64,000 nucleotides of DNA from Leptidea sinapis (Eukaryota; Arthropoda; Insecta; Lepidoptera; Pieridae). The position numbers and the translations under genes were made by a program. Below the pieces are notes generated by a model that ran no database searches, was not told where the DNA came from, and saw nothing but the letters and a program-made list of their open reading frames with translations. Where the stretch lies: positions 9,052,001 to 9,116,000 of the forward strand of contig NC_066283.1 of NCBI RefSeq assembly GCF_905404315.1, in the 5' to 3' direction. Positions 1-12,059 of the stretch are shown in pieces (position 1 is the stretch's first letter; the number at the start of each line of letters is the position of its first letter).

Positions 1-91
1 AAACCTTAATGCTCTTAAAATATTCTATGTAGCTGTAGGTACTGTGATACGATTTTACAATAATATAATTTTAATTGTATATAGTCACCGA

Positions 92-340
92 CATAGCTCA
101 AATGGTTGCGAAACTGAAGTAGCAGTGGGCAAAGCACATAGTTCAACGGACAGCTGGCCGGTGGGACAGAAAAGTCCTCGAATGGCAACCACGTACCGGA
201 AGATGCAGGGTTGGTAGCCCCCCCACAACTGATGATCTGTTGGATGAGGGCAGCACAGGACCGATCGTCGTGGACATCATTGATGGAGGCCTTTGTAGAG
301 CAGAGGACGTCTTCCGGCTGATGATGATGTTGATGAAGTA
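92..340 (+). mobile_element. RTE-like LINE, 3' end of ORF plus GAT tail
   Basis: The plus strand encodes the C-terminal tail typical of lepidopteran RTE-clade retrotransposons: a WAxH motif, then RWDRKVLEW, then PRTGR, and after a frameshift the final DRSSW...TSSG before a TGA at 319-321. An in-frame TAG follows KLK near 119 and the frame shifts near 240, so this is a dead 5'-truncated copy. The element ends in a short (GAT)n tail, the usual RTE 3' end. Two relatives lie at 18,765 and 43,335. Confidence 0.8.
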
Positions 341-437
341 TCTAAAATTCAAAAGTTATAAGCTTTGTTACTGTAAGTTTTACGCACATAATAATAAAGT
401 AGGTGCGAGAGAGATAAAGGACTGGTGAAAGGTTTCT

Positions 438-1420
438 TTGTGCGGTGATGTGAGGCTTAAATCCAGCATAAACCTGCGGAGTTTTGCCTTCATATTTCAA
501 GTAGAGGTATATACCATTTTAGAATGTGCGGAAACCAATATCCAAAAAGGCTACTTCAACCAAAACATATACATTTACTCTGATAGTCAGGCAGCCCTGT
601 TGGCTTTATACGCATACTTGACGGTGTCAAAATTAGCCAAAAACTATACACAACACAGGAAAAATAAAGTGACCCTCAGATGAGTCCCAGGGCTTGCCGG
701 AATCATAGGCAATGAAATGGTCGATGAGCTCGCAAGACCATGAGCCAAAGCAGTCCAATGTAACTGTTTATCATTTAATTAAAAAAATTTAGAACTTGTT
801 ATTTGATTTAATTTATTGTAATTTTTATTTTAAATATTATCTTTATTTCAATTGTATTTTTCATGGGTTGGTTATGCCTGAAATAAATGAATTTTATTAT
901 AATATGGTCCGGTACCTATTTGTGGACTGCTTATAAGAGGGACTGTTATACCCTGAGGAACCAATGTCAACTAGAAGTACTTAAACGCTGGAGCAACTCA
1001 ACAGGTTAAAACCATTCTCAAGCACTGATAAAGGCATTCAATAATAGAAACTCGAATGAAGCCCTAACATTGAGCAGGAAAAACCTATGCATATATGCAT
1101 ACCCACCAGGATGCTAACTGGGCACTGTCGCCTAAACAAGCACCTCAGTGTGGTCGGAATAAACAACGAAGGATCTTGCAAATTTTGCCTTGAGGCCGAT
1201 GAAACGCCTCTTCATCTCCTCTGCGATTGCGGCCCACTAATGCTTAAGCGTAACACCATCCTGTGTGACTACACCCTGTTACCAGATGCTGTTTGTTATA
1301 CTCTCGTCAAGAAGATACTGCGGTTTGTAAAGGCGGCAGGGGTTGACGATGAGCTATAAGTATGAGTGGCGAACACAATAATTCAATTCTGGACGCGGTG
1401 TTACTAGGACTTATTAGACA
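438..1420 (+). pseudogene. LOA-like LINE fragment: RNase H and C-terminal domain
   Basis: The first part reads as an RNase H domain: EVYTILECAE, IYIYSDSQAALLAL, and after one stop codon the VPGxAGIIGNEMVDELA motif that carries the last catalytic acidic residue. After an AT-rich insertion (765-905) the frame resumes with GLLIRDCYTLRNQC and then the C-terminal segment LTGHCRLNKHL...CKFCLEADETPLHLLCDC, a Cys/His-rich knuckle common at the end of RNase H-bearing LINEs. Stops and frameshifts show it is inactive. It is 5'-truncated. It may belong to the same clade as the element at 49-51.8 kb, but the two copies do not overlap, so this cannot be shown here. Confidence 0.75.
765..905. repeat. AT-rich insertion inside the LOA-like fragment
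   Basis: About 140 bp of AT-rich sequence separates the RNase H part from the C-terminal part of the LOA-like reading frame. It ends in 'gcctgaaataaatgaatttt', a phrase often seen at the 3' end of lepidopteran repeats and containing an AATAAA-type signal. It looks like the 3' end of a small retroposed element. No clear target duplication was found. Confidence 0.45.
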
Positions 1421-1541
1421 AATAGCCACCCTCTCCAAATAATAATAAATAATGACACTTTGTGTTAGTGTGCTTGGATTGCTCAAATTAGAGGTGAACT
1501 CTAGACTAAATGTTTTTCATTTTTTCACGTTCTCATAGTAT

Positions 1542-1555
1542 ATCTAGACGTATAA
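1542..1555. repeat. Solo terminal repeat of MITE family X
   Basis: The 14-mer ATCTAGACGTATAA is identical to the right end of the MITE copy at 26,178-26,191 and nearly identical to the end at 33,932-33,945. No internal MITE sequence accompanies it, so it is either a remnant or chance. Confidence 0.3.
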
Positions 1556-1583
1556 CTGATATAAGGTTTTTCGCATAAAATAG

Positions 1584-1745
1584 TTTTTTTTTTATATGAG
1601 AGGGGGCAAACGGGCAAGAGGCTCACGGGATTGGGAGAGGTGAGGCAACCGCCCATGGACATCCGCAACAACAGGTGTGTCAAGAAATGCGTTGCCGGCC
1701 TTTAAGGTGTTAGTATGCTTTTTTCTTGAAGGTCTTGAAGATACA
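1584..1745 (-). mobile_element. LINE 3' tail, degenerate
   Basis: A poly-T run at 1,584-1,593 is followed by 'gagagggggcaaacgggcaagaggctcacggg', 'cgcccatggacatccgcaac' and 'gcgttgccggccttta'. This is a variant of the common lepidopteran LINE 3' end and implies a minus-strand element whose poly(A) lies on the left. Only the last ~150 bp survive. Confidence 0.6.
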
Positions 1746-3090
1746 GATCTCATGACATTTGTAAAATTTATTTCAACACTATCTTGTATCTTTGAAAAAA
1801 TATATAAGTCCGCAGTCATCATTATTATGCCTTACTTAATACTTAATTAAGTTTAACAGTCCATTATGTAACCCATAAATATGAATATTTTAAATGTTTC
1901 CTTCACTTAAATTTGTTTAACTTAAGATGTTGTTTTATGATCGTCATGGACAGAGCACAAAGTTTACTCGATACGGTTTTAATTACACCAAACTTAACTC
2001 CACCCTTTTAATGTAAGTTTCGGTTATTACCTAAGGCCTTGTGCACAATGTACAACGGCAAACGAAGCATCTCCCGTCTTTTTCACTCTATTCTCTACAC
2101 TATGCTCATTCTCTTTCATTCCGCAGTTGTCTTTCGCCAAATTCGTTACATTAAGGTGGTTCCTATTATCATGTAAATTTGAATGAAAATATATTAAGAT
2201 TGTTAATTACCTTTTATTCTAAGCAATTTGTTATTTTTTTCTAGTTTTACAGGATATCTAATTCTAACTATGTAGTAGTTTCTGTAGACGGAGCCGCCAC
2301 TGAAGAGTTAGGGAAATACACCAAGATTTATGAACGATGGATAACTTAGTGATCTTCACACTTGAAAATTAACTAAAACATGAATTGAAATTTATATCAT
2401 AAAAGATTTTTTCTGAAGAGTTCTGATTTAAATAATTACAGTTGTATATGTCAGTTTAATATATAATAGTATATTCTACTATTCATTCAGTCACAAGGGT
2501 GGAAAATAGGTTATAACAAAAGAGCTGTCATTAACAAGCCAGAGACGAACGCGAGTGTTTTTAATGCCACGAGTTTGCAATAAATTATACACCCCAGTAT
2601 TACACGACGTATTTCAATATAGTTGTGGGAAATATTAAAAAAACAAATCAAAGAATTAAATAAGTTTATTTCAACATACTTTTAGGAAATGTCTCGTTTT
2701 TTGTAACTGCATTTTTTTTTACAACGAATCTAGGCATCGGGATCATACGAGTATACAGCCTATTCGATTTTTGACAAACGTTGATGTTAAAATAATTAAA
2801 TTAGAACTGGTAATTAAATATAATAGACAATCATTTACAGAAATTCTGATAATTCCACGATAAGATGTTTTATCATTAACTTTTTGCATAAAATCCGCAC
2901 CACGGAGCCCCTTGATCGTTCAGCCAGTTCGATCGTTGCCCGTCCAGTTCGTAACGAAGTGAAAACAGAAACAGGGCAATGTTATTTCGGTTTTCGTTTT
3001 CATATGTAGGTTTATGTAACGCTTTAAAGGCCAGCAGGGCTCTTCTGATTTCTCTGGTGTCACATAGTATGGGCCGCGATGAACTCATAC
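1746..3090. other. AT-rich intergenic stretch, nothing recognised
   Basis: No reading frame with recognisable motifs and no repeat family I can name. Only short open frames of about 60-75 codons occur, as expected by chance. Confidence 0.5.
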
Positions 3091-3357
3091 GACGAGACGA
3101 GCAGGACGTTCAGATGATGGTAATTGATAAGCTTTGCCTATCACAATGCAGTGCCACTCAGGATTCTTGAAGCCCTCTGAGCGGCACTACAATTGAGATA
3201 TAAAATGTGAAGTCTCATTTGGCCAGAAATTTCACTAGCTACGGTGCCCTTCAGACTGAAACATTAATGTTTACACATTACTTCTTCACGGCAAAAAAGC
3301 ACCGTTGTAGTACACATAATCTAGCCGGCGTCTTGTGCAAAGGAACCTCCCACTCTT
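3091..3357 (-). repeat. Lepidopteran dispersed repeat, family B
   Basis: Carries the marker phrases 'gagcaggacgttcag.tgatggtaattgat', 'gcagtgccactcaggattcttga', 'agcggcactacaattg' and 'ctagccggcgtcttgtgcaaagg'. The same phrases occur at 3,826, 17,509, 21,440 and 31,070. In the 21-kb copy the A-rich end lies beside the 'gagcaggacg' phrase, so the retroposition sense here is judged minus. Non-coding; probably SINE-like or a LINE end. Confidence 0.65.
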
Positions 3358-3825
3358 ACATAAATAAAAAACTTTGTGGTGACTTAAGTATTTGGATGTT
3401 AGAAGTTTTCGCAGACAAATACACAGTACAAAAGTAATATATATAATACGGCTAAAGTAATTAATTCGACACATGTACGTATTTTGAAGAAAGGTATTTG
3501 ATCAAGATAAGTGAGGGCTAAGCTATTGTTATAAGGCCATGTGAAAATTGTTTCATTCTAAAGCTGATATTAAAACGTAACGGCCACCTAATATGTTTTT
3601 AATTACTTTCATACTTAAGCTAACTTTAAGTAAATAAACGGGGAATATTTAATTTAACGGTAATAAATATAACTAATGTAAGTTTACCCCTTCAGGATAT
3701 CGTAAATAAGTAATAAATCGATTTGTTTTGTACTGTACCGTTGGAAAAACAATCTAATGATTTTGTCATTTATTTTAATGTTTAATTATTCGAAAAAATT
3801 ATGATACAGGCATTAGATGTTAGGT

Positions 3826-4030
3826 GATACGCTTTGCCCATAACAATGTAGTGCAGCGCACGACTCTTGATTGAACTTAAAACTGTTGGCCACGAGCGCG
3901 GCATCACAGTTGCGCTCGTGGTCTTGACACATACGATGTTAAGTCTCACTAGCCCAATAATTTCAATAGCTACTGTGCCCTTCAAATCGAATAAAATAAT
4001 AATAATTGCACATTACTACACGGCCATATT
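3826..4030 (-). repeat. Family B repeat, diverged copy
   Basis: Second copy of family B, about 470 bp beyond the first. Recognisable phrases include 'gatacgctttgcccataacaatg.agtgc', 'acgatgttaagtctcact', 'cccaataatttcaatagctac' and 'gtgcccttcaaat'. It contains an inserted 'gccacgagcgcggcatcacagttgcgctcgtggtc' hairpin-like block. Confidence 0.6.
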
Positions 4031-4185
4031 ATCTCTGGACCTCACTGGAACGTGAAAATTTACAGTTTTTGGCTATTTATGAAGATTTGTTTGAATAAAT
4101 AGCCCAACTTTTCTAATTAATGATTTTGTGTTATACCTTTATTGTTCTCAACACTCACTCTTTAATATATATTATATAAGATTAT

Positions 4186-4218
4186 GTGCGTGTTTGTGTG
4201 TGTGTGTGTGTGTGTGTT
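4186..4218. repeat. (TG)n microsatellite
   Basis: A nearly pure TG dinucleotide run of about 33 bp. It is followed by 'gttcaagtaaaactcgagaag', a setting seen beside lepidopteran Helitron-like or SINE-like repeats. Confidence 0.9.
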
Positions 4219-4971
4219 CAAGTAAAACTCGAGAAGCATTAGCACAATTGAAATGAAACTTTGCACACTATATGTGTTCTAAGTTTCAATATATGTGTAC
4301 TTTGCACACTAAGTTTTTTTTGCAATTAATTTAATTATAAAGGGATGCTGCACAATTTGTACTTAATTTTTACATCTCGCCAAACTGTTGCAACAGTTTG
4401 TGAGTTTACGATCTAATACTATACTGGCGTGCATCTGTAGTATTATTATTATAGTACGTGGTTGGATTATAATTGGTTCGTAATATTATGTTACTTAATG
4501 TTACGTTACATTATGATGACATGACTGCTCCGAGGAACATAGTTACGAGCTTTGAGTCGAAATTAATAGCTTTAATAAATAATTTTATAGATTGATTTTC
4601 AGGCAGTTTTAATTTTTGATATTTTCTTTGATTTTACCTTTTTGTAGGAGTTGTACATGTACGAAAAAGCATGTAGGCATAACATTATGTAGGTGTATTA
4701 TTAACAAATGTTTATAAGACATCCTTGATAAAGGCGTGTACAGTGGGGAGAGCTTGAACTGTTAATTATAGTTAGGGGAATGCTCGCCAATGACTGAGCA
4801 TTAGGGTCCTTGTACATAAGACACACAAGTTACAACGTAAGCTTGCTATATAAAAACGAAAACTCACTCAATTTATGTTCGCTTAACACTTCTTTTTCAA
4901 CACACTTGCTCGTAAAGTAAGCCTTATTACATCGTTCTTGGAGCCATAAACAGAATATAACATATTGAAGG

Positions 4972-5265
4972 ATTGGCGAATACGCTTAGTTCTGCAGCAT
5001 ATGCGGTTAAGTAAATTAGACGGTTAACTGACATAGATACGGCGAGATTAGTATACTTTAGTTATTTTCATAGTATTATGTCCTATGGTATATTGTTATG
5101 GGGCAGTGCGGCCGATATTAATACTATCTTTGTGGTGCAGAAGAGGGCTATTCGCGCGATTTATAACCTAGGTCCTAAAGAATCATAAAGAGAAAAATTT
5201 AAAGAAATAAACATTTTGACTGTTGCTTCTCAATACATTTTCGATAATGTTTTATATGTTCATAA
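4972..5265 (+). pseudogene. LINE-E reverse transcriptase C-terminal fragment
   Basis: A 98-codon frame with two stops (after AYAVK and after GPKES) reads GLANTLSSAAYAVK, TARLVYFSYFHSIMSYGILLWG, AIRAIYNLG, REKFKEINILTVASQYIFDN. This is the post-RT thumb/connection region typical of a common lepidopteran LINE. It lacks both the catalytic RT motifs and the 3' end. The same family is seen at 32,440 and 37,722. I do not assign a clade. Confidence 0.75.
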
Positions 5266-5284
5266 GTTATTTTATACCTTTCAG

Positions 5285-5629
5285 TTTTTGAAGTCGGTTT
5301 TTTTAAACGTAGTTTTTTTTTATTTTTTACTCTTTGGTGTCAGTTAATAATAATAATATATAATCAACCTGAATGAAAACTACTCAAAAAATCGTACGCA
5401 AAACACAATTACGTCAACCACGTAAACAAGAATTTTCATAAAAAAATTTCATAGAATGAAAAGTGAAAACTACTTGACTATATAAAAATTTTATGGGACC
5501 AAATGGCATGAATGATCCGCATCGAACTAAAGAAGAATTACGTAAATCGGATCATAAATCTCAGAGTAATCGGTGTACATACATAAAAAAATAGCGATCG
5601 AATTGAGAACCTCCTTTTTGAAGTCGGTT
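5285..5629. repeat. Dispersed repeat with 15-bp terminal direct repeats
   Basis: The 15-mer TTTTTGAAGTCGGTT occurs at 5,285-5,299 and again at 5,615-5,629. 'Cgaattgagaacctcc....ttgaagtcggtt' is a repeat phrase I recognise from lepidopteran genomes. The interior is AT-rich and non-coding. Class uncertain. Confidence 0.5.
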
Positions 5630-6037
5630 AAAAAGATAAGACATTCTTCTTTAAAATATGATAAGTAGTTTAACCGACACAGGACCATAAACGGTCTACA
5701 TTTTAACTTTAAATACTTATTTGACATTATATTTTAAACAATATGAAAAAGATGACTAAATGCTGTATTACTCGTAGATATTATATTTTGAGAGCCGCAA
5801 AATTTAAATGTAGACATGTTTTACAAAAGTTCATATTCTATGGTAATATAGAAGGACGGCACAAATCAAAGGATAGTTAAAACTCATCGTAATGTATGCT
5901 AATTGTTTACCCTCTGGTGTTATTCTGTGTGTGCTCCACCACACCTAATTATTCTACCTAATATAACACAATTGACCATAGTTCATTTTAAGAACAAAAA
6001 AGCAACAGTACAAATACTATTTAGTTGTTTTTTTTTA
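5630..6037. other. AT-rich stretch, nothing recognised
   Basis: No motif-bearing frame and no repeat phrase recognised before the poly-T that starts the next LINE copy. Confidence 0.5.
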
Positions 6038-7652
6038 CATTTTTTTTTATGAAATAGGAGGACAAACGAGCGTACGGGTCACCTGGTGTTAGGTGATCAC
6101 CGCCGCCCACATTCTCTTGCAACACCAGAGGAATCACAAGAGCGTTGCCGGCCTTTAAGGAAGGTGTACGCGCTTTTTTTGAAGGTACCCATGTCGTATC
6201 GTCCCGGAAACACCGCACAAGGAAGCTCATTCCACAGCTTTGTAGTACGAGGGAGAAAGCTCCTTGAAAACCGCACTGTGGAGGACCGCCACACATCCAG
6301 ATGTTGGGGATGATATCCTAACTTGTGGCGTGTCGTGCGAAGGTGGAATTCGGCGGCAGGAATCAGGTTAAACAGCTCTTCGGAACACTCCCCGTGATAA
6401 ATGCGGTGGAAGACACACAATGAAGCGACGTCTCTACGCAACGCCAAGTGATCCAGCCGTTCACAGAGCACTGAGTCCCCGACAATTCGAGCTGCTCTTC
6501 GAGCAGATACTGGGTGCGCCAGACCAGAGATGACAGCAATACTCCATGTGTGGCCGGACCTGCGCTTTGTAGAGCGCTTGAATGTGGGCCGGCTTGAAGT
6601 ATTGCCGAGCTCTATTGATGACGCCCAGCTTCTTCGAAGCCAATTTGGTTTTGCCCTCCAGATGGCTACGGAATTGGCAATCGGTCGAGATTTCGAGACC
6701 CAGTATTCCGATACTAGGCGCATGGATGGGGAAAATGGGGATTTTTTAGTGGTAAACGAGCAAACTTGAATCTTCTGGGGGTTAAATTGGACAAGGTTCA
6801 ATTTACCCCATTCCGCGATCTTCTCGAGAGAGGACTCGATAGTAGACACAAGACGATTGGAGAAATGCCATCCGGCCCGTTCGACTTCCTGACGTCCAAC
6901 AAAAACAGAGCTCGCGTAACAGTATTCTGTCTGAACTGTACTTCAGGCATATAGCTCTGACACCGCGGCATGGTTGGCGGTGTTTTTCCGTTGTCGTCAA
7001 GAGTCGAGTTGGACGCGAAAAAAGCGCACAGGAGCTCGGCTTTCTCTTTTGCCGTATGGGCCAGGGTGTCATTCCTCATGTGCAACGGCGGCATGGACGG
7101 CTGGTTGAAGTTACCAAGAGCAGCTTTGGACTACGACCAGAACTTGCGTGTTCCGGTTGGTAACTGTAAAGCTGCTCGCCGATTTTGACGACGTGCTTAG
7201 ACTTCGCACGGGCGATTTTCCGCTTAAAAAATCTGGAGGCACGGTTATATTTCCTCTTAAGAACTTTGCAGTTCGGATCCTTTGTGCCCAGCGCCGCATT
7301 CCTAGTTCGATACATTTTACATTACTAGACGCATTGAACCAGGGCTGTGATCTGCCACCGATCGGTACTACAGAGCTTGGTATAAAAATATCCATGCCCT
7401 GCAGTATCACATCGGCTACTGCAACGGCGCAGGCACTAGGATCATCCGAAGTGAAACAAACCTTGCCCCAAGGGTAGGATGCAAAAAAGGAACGCATCCT
7501 ATCCCAATCTGCTGACTTGTAGTGCCAAACGCGGCGGGTCGCTGGTAGTCTGCAACGTTGGCGTTGGATAGGCACTACACTCCTGACCAGGCAATGGTCG
7601 GACGTCCGAGAGGGGCGTCGACAAAGACCTGGTAACCATCGGGATGTGTTGT
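6038..7652 (-). mobile_element. LINE-A (jockey/CR1-like) copy with internal deletion
   Basis: The poly-T at 6,040-6,048 marks the 3' end of a minus-strand LINE. Reading down the minus strand from 7,652: end of the endonuclease domain (THPDGYQVFVDAPLG), the linker (RVWHYKSADWDRMRSFFASYPWGKVCF, SMPEVQFRQ), start of the RT (DVRKSNGPDGISPIVL), then an abrupt join near 6,850 to sequence beyond the catalytic palm (IESSLEKIAEWGKLNLVQFNPQK), then the thumb and C-terminal region (ALYKAQVRPHMEYCCHLWSGAPS, LDHLALRRDVASLCVF, RTTKLWNELPCAVFPGRYDMGTFKK). The YADD region is therefore deleted. Compared with the copy at 44-47 kb about 0.6 kb is missing. Several frameshifts are also present, so the element is dead. 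Confidence 0.85.
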
Positions 7653-10307
7653 CAATTTTTTCTATAAAAAAATATGTTTCACCTGAGTGACTATTTCACC
7701 AATAAACAAAGTAAGCTGCTTTTACACTTCACCGAGCTGTATACTAAGGTTCTAATCAGTGGGTGTGTTACAATTATTTAACCCAGAGATCCGCTTACGA
7801 GTTAAGGTCAATAATTATTTTTGCCAAACATCTGCTAGGAGCCTCTACAGTTTCTTATACAAACTTTTTATTTATTCGCTACCCTCTTTACGGCAGTAAA
7901 CATTTGCTAGGTGTTATCACATACATGCGTGCACTTGATAGGATTCGTATAAAGGTTATCTTCCTAGGTTTGTCAGATCACTGACTATAAGAACAGCTTG
8001 AGACATCTTCAATGAAAAAATTTTTATTTAATTAGCTAAAGCTGTATAGACGTGTTATTAACTTACTACATGTTATCAACTTACTTGTAAAAATAACACT
8101 GTAAAGTTAATTAAAATAAATTTTATTAATTCGACTCCATTCCTCTCTCATAGCTTTCTAAAAGTGCGGAGTTATATGGTCGCGGCCGCGACGCGTCGCG
8201 TCGCAACACGGAAGCTTGCTACCGTGCAACTCTATTGTTTTCGGAACACTCCTCCAAATTGGTTACCACACTTAGTTGGATGCGCTTCATAGGATAAAGA
8301 CGCCGCTCCTTTTGTCACCTGTCTACACTACTAACTGTTTACTACTAAAATATCTAACGACCTACATTGTTAAGAATTATTCGTTTAGTCTGCCCACATA
8401 TTTATGATATTATACTTATTAGTAATATATCTACTTATGAAAACGTCCTAGAGGAATTGTTGCCCAAATGAACTAATTTTGCGCGATTTATTTTTTATAT
8501 AAGAGTATTAATTTTCGCTAATATTTCAAAACTGCTTAATTGCAAGTCAGACTGACGTTATTAAGCAATGGACAAGTCACGTCACTCGTGATACTCTTAA
8601 TTGTAAATTAAAAATTCAATTGAAAAAAATAATTTGGTATGTTGTTAGACTCAACCAAGGATTACCTAAGGGAGCTTAACCCCTGTGCCCAATCAAGTTA
8701 CGTCTATAACGCGAAGTATCGAAGTGAAACCATCACCTACATCATACGTTTAAGCTAAGTAAAATGAATAAAAATAGTTAAAAAATAAAAATTCAATAAT
8801 TTTCATTTGTGATTCTAAAATTACCTAACACACCGCCACTTTTTTCGTATTTATCTTATTTACAGCACTTTTAAACCTTACCTAGCTTACCTACGACAAA
8901 CACAGATTTTGTATATTTTAGGCAAAGAAAAATTTTTAAATTCTTATTCTGTGCCAAACATATATATAGCTATTGACACCAAACACCCCCCCCATGCTTT
9001 TATTTCTACATGAGTGTTCGTATGTTCGTATTATTCGATTTTTGCTCTTAATTGTGATTTTCATTATTATAACACTAGAAATTTTGTATTGCTTGTGAAT
9101 ATCTTGAAGGATAAATGTATACACTTTTATAATAAATTCCCACTGTTCAGGCATTATCCATAAAGAAATTTAAATATTTTATTAAAAAATGGCTCTGTCC
9201 TAAATCCTACTACTACTCCACAGCTGAATATCTAAGTGATCGGACGGCGATGGACTAGAATATGATTATTTTATAGAAATAACAACGACAGTATAATATT
9301 ATATATTTTAATCTAAAGAGAGATTATTGCGCCTCTTCTTCTCTCCCAGAGCGCCATTTGTTTCCGAAGCGGTGGTAGTGTTAGATATGACATCAAAAAG
9401 AATTCTAAAAGTATCAATTTTGAGAAAATAAATGCCTTTTATGCCTTTTGTTCCCTATACGTTCAGATTTTGATGAAACTTTGATAGTGTTGTGGAAACG
9501 CCTGCAACGGTTCGTGGCCCAAAAAAAATTTGGTCGAAAAAGATTTTTTTTTTTCGACTATATACTTAACGTATTGCAAAGCTGCCGGTATAGCTAGTTT
9601 ACAATAAATTACATCTTTTGTAAATCACACTATTCTTGATTTAACTAAATTCAAGAATATCTGTGATTCAAAAGCCACGAAACCAGGCCAATTGTTGCGC
9701 TCTTCAACATAAAATTTTCAAATACACAATAAAATTAGAACACCTTTTGCCTTCATCGGAATGCATGTTATAAATCATAATCCTTAATCCAACATCACAC
9801 TGAATCTTCGTCAAGCACAGCCTTCGAGGATTACAATAAAGTAATTTACGACCTTAAAAAGTGTAAACAATGCGGCCCAATGTGTCAAAATACGTTCACA
9901 ATACTAAGATGATGAGCAATGAAAGGGGAGCGGTCGGTAAAGCAGTGCACAATGGAGCGAGCTGCTAACAAAAGATGTCGCTGGTGAGTTGATTGAACAT
10001 AAAAAATAGATACTATGAACTACTGTGGCACTTAATAAAAAACGTCACAATACGATCTCTGGGGTGGTACCGACAAGGGTCATCGTTATAATTCGTCATT
10101 TTATTTGGTTTTCATTCTTTTTAATATTCACAACTCGTTTTAATAGGTTCATTTTTGTATGACAAGGGTCAACAGAAATCGAAAGACCACAACTATTACT
10201 TTTATTATTAGAAAAGTAGGTATTTATTCTAGATTACTTATTTTATGGTGAATAAATTTTGTGTGCAAAAAGCTTTATGATATATGAGATAAAGTATTTA
10301 TTTTTTA
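7653..10307. other. AT-rich intergenic stretch, nothing recognised
   Basis: About 2.6 kb without a motif-bearing frame. The only compositional oddity is the GC-rich patch at 8,180-8,205. A poly-C run lies near 8,987 and poly-A/poly-T tracts near 9,525-9,555. No repeat family identified. Confidence 0.5.
8180..8205. other. Short GC-rich, CpG-dense patch
   Basis: About 25 bp made almost only of C and G, containing NotI-like GCGGCCGC and MluI-like ACGCGT palindromes, within sequence that is otherwise about two-thirds A+T. No reading frame or promoter signal supports a gene here. Confidence 0.5.
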
Positions 10308-10432
10308 ATGCCACTTCTCATAAAGGATCAACCCCTTTCGAAGTGGCTGTTAATATAAAAAAATAAAAATGGCATTCATAAGCGTCATATACTTGACTTA
10401 CACGAATTGATTTGATTTATGATTTGAATGTA
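10308..10432 (+). repeat. Dispersed repeat family C, 3' end
   Basis: Shares 'atgccacttct', 'aaagg.tcaa...tttcgaagtggc.gttaatat', 'cattcataagcgtcat' and a TTTGAT-type tail with the copies at 16,378 and 23,612. The tail suggests the 3' end of a LINE or SINE. Confidence 0.6.
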
Positions 10433-11088
10433 TTATGGCCTATGAGAACAAATAGAGCTAAAATAATTATACAATAGGTAATTATGAATGCGCTTATGAC
10501 TAAACATTTATGACTCATATTTTTGAGCATTTTTCATTCATTTATTTCTTTAAAATAAGTCGACTAACACTGTATTTACTGACAAGATAAAATAAGAAAT
10601 GTCTGGAAAGTAGATATATAGCTGTTACAATTTCTACACGCGGAGACAACAAGGTTATATTAGGATTCAATATATACCAACATCAATATTAAAAAGGTCA
10701 CACACAGCACATAACGTAAAAGGTAGAATAGTTATCTGTCTGTCTGTGTTCTGTGGTTATCATAGTGTTGTCAGTAAATTATGTAACAACTATTAATTAA
10801 TAACCTGTGGTAAGGCAAAATAAAATAAAGTACAACAATTATTTGTAAGGCTTTATGATTTTTGTATTGATACATAAATAATGCTTGAGCATTTGGCATG
10901 TTCGATCGGCTGGCAGTCTTCCAGTATACCCACCTCTCAGACCAACCAACCAACTCAACCAGCTGGGCAGTCAACTGATATATTGAAGATCTCTTATCGA
11001 GTACAGCACATGACGCTTCACTCCAATCTTTCATCATACTCAGCTTCTTGAGTGGGTGCGGCATTCAGGTTGATTTCGACACTTTTCA
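10433..11088. other. AT-rich stretch, nothing recognised
   Basis: A 97-codon frame on the minus strand (10,771-11,064) has no recognisable motif and is within chance expectation. No repeat phrase identified. Confidence 0.45.
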
Positions 11089-11258
11089 TTTTTTTAATGA
11101 AAATAAGGGCAAGTGATCACTGCCGCCTACATTCTCTTGCACTCTTGCAAGACCAGGAGCGTTGCCGACCTTTAAGGAAGGTGTACGCGCTTTTTTTGAA
11201 GGAACTCATGTCATATGGCCCCAATAACACCGCTAAAGGACGCTCATTCCATTTATTT
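11089..11258 (-). mobile_element. LINE-A 3' end fragment
   Basis: Contains 'gtgatcactgccgccta', 'gagcgttgccgacctttaaggaaggtgtacgcgc' and 'tttttttgaagg.actcatgtc.tat', the minus-strand 3' end shared with the LINE-A copy at 6,038. It covers the last coding residues and 3' UTR and is truncated at both ends. Confidence 0.75.
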
Positions 11259-12059
11259 AAACACTAACACATCTTTAAGTACTCGAGAACTAAGAACTAT
11301 CAATTTATTATTTTAAGCTATTGTCGACCTGACGTGACCTTTAGAGCAAGTTCTTTGAACACAAAACTATGCGTTAGCTAACGTTAAAAGAATCATATTA
11401 TTTACATTGAGTCACCAGTTATAAATCAAGCAGTTCTGTTACATCAATGCTTTCATAACTATCATTGATAGAGTGATAAAGAAATCCTGCTAATATAAAC
11501 AAATGACCTATAATATATCTTTGTCCGATAATGCTACTCGCTATGGAGGTGAACTTTATTATTCATATAAAATAAATACATTTATTATCATGTAATCTTC
11601 TTTGTTTGAATGAAATTTACTTGGATTAAATTTCATGATTTATAAAATAATCATAGACACGTCTTACATAAACTATTTATCTCAAATCTAGGCAGACCTC
11701 GTAGTAGTTGGGGATACCATAACACTAACACAAATAAATATTTTAAAATGGGATTCCGAATTAAATTCGTAATTCGTAAAATTATTTATTAATTAATTGT
11801 ATGTGAATTTGTGTTTTCATATTTACTAATAAAGAACACATCTGTTGATGAACCGATATTTAAAATTTCAACTCCATAATAAAACCGTGTACTCAAGTAG
11901 TGTTGGAATTTGTTTGAATTTCTGTCTATTGGTGATTCCAGGTTAAAACTGCGCTACTAAACTTGAGTTTATTGATTTATTGATTTAATATTAATATCCT
12001 CGGTATGCTTACAACAACGCCAAATCGCATACCGAGTCAAAGGTTACATATACAAAGTT
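11259..12059. other. AT-rich stretch, nothing recognised
   Basis: No motif-bearing frame or recognised repeat. Confidence 0.45.

Noticed and set aside
6021..7575. Plus-strand frames of 60-109 codons over the LINE-A copy
   Set aside because: They are shadows of the minus-strand LINE reading frames, which carry the recognisable RT and C-terminal motifs.
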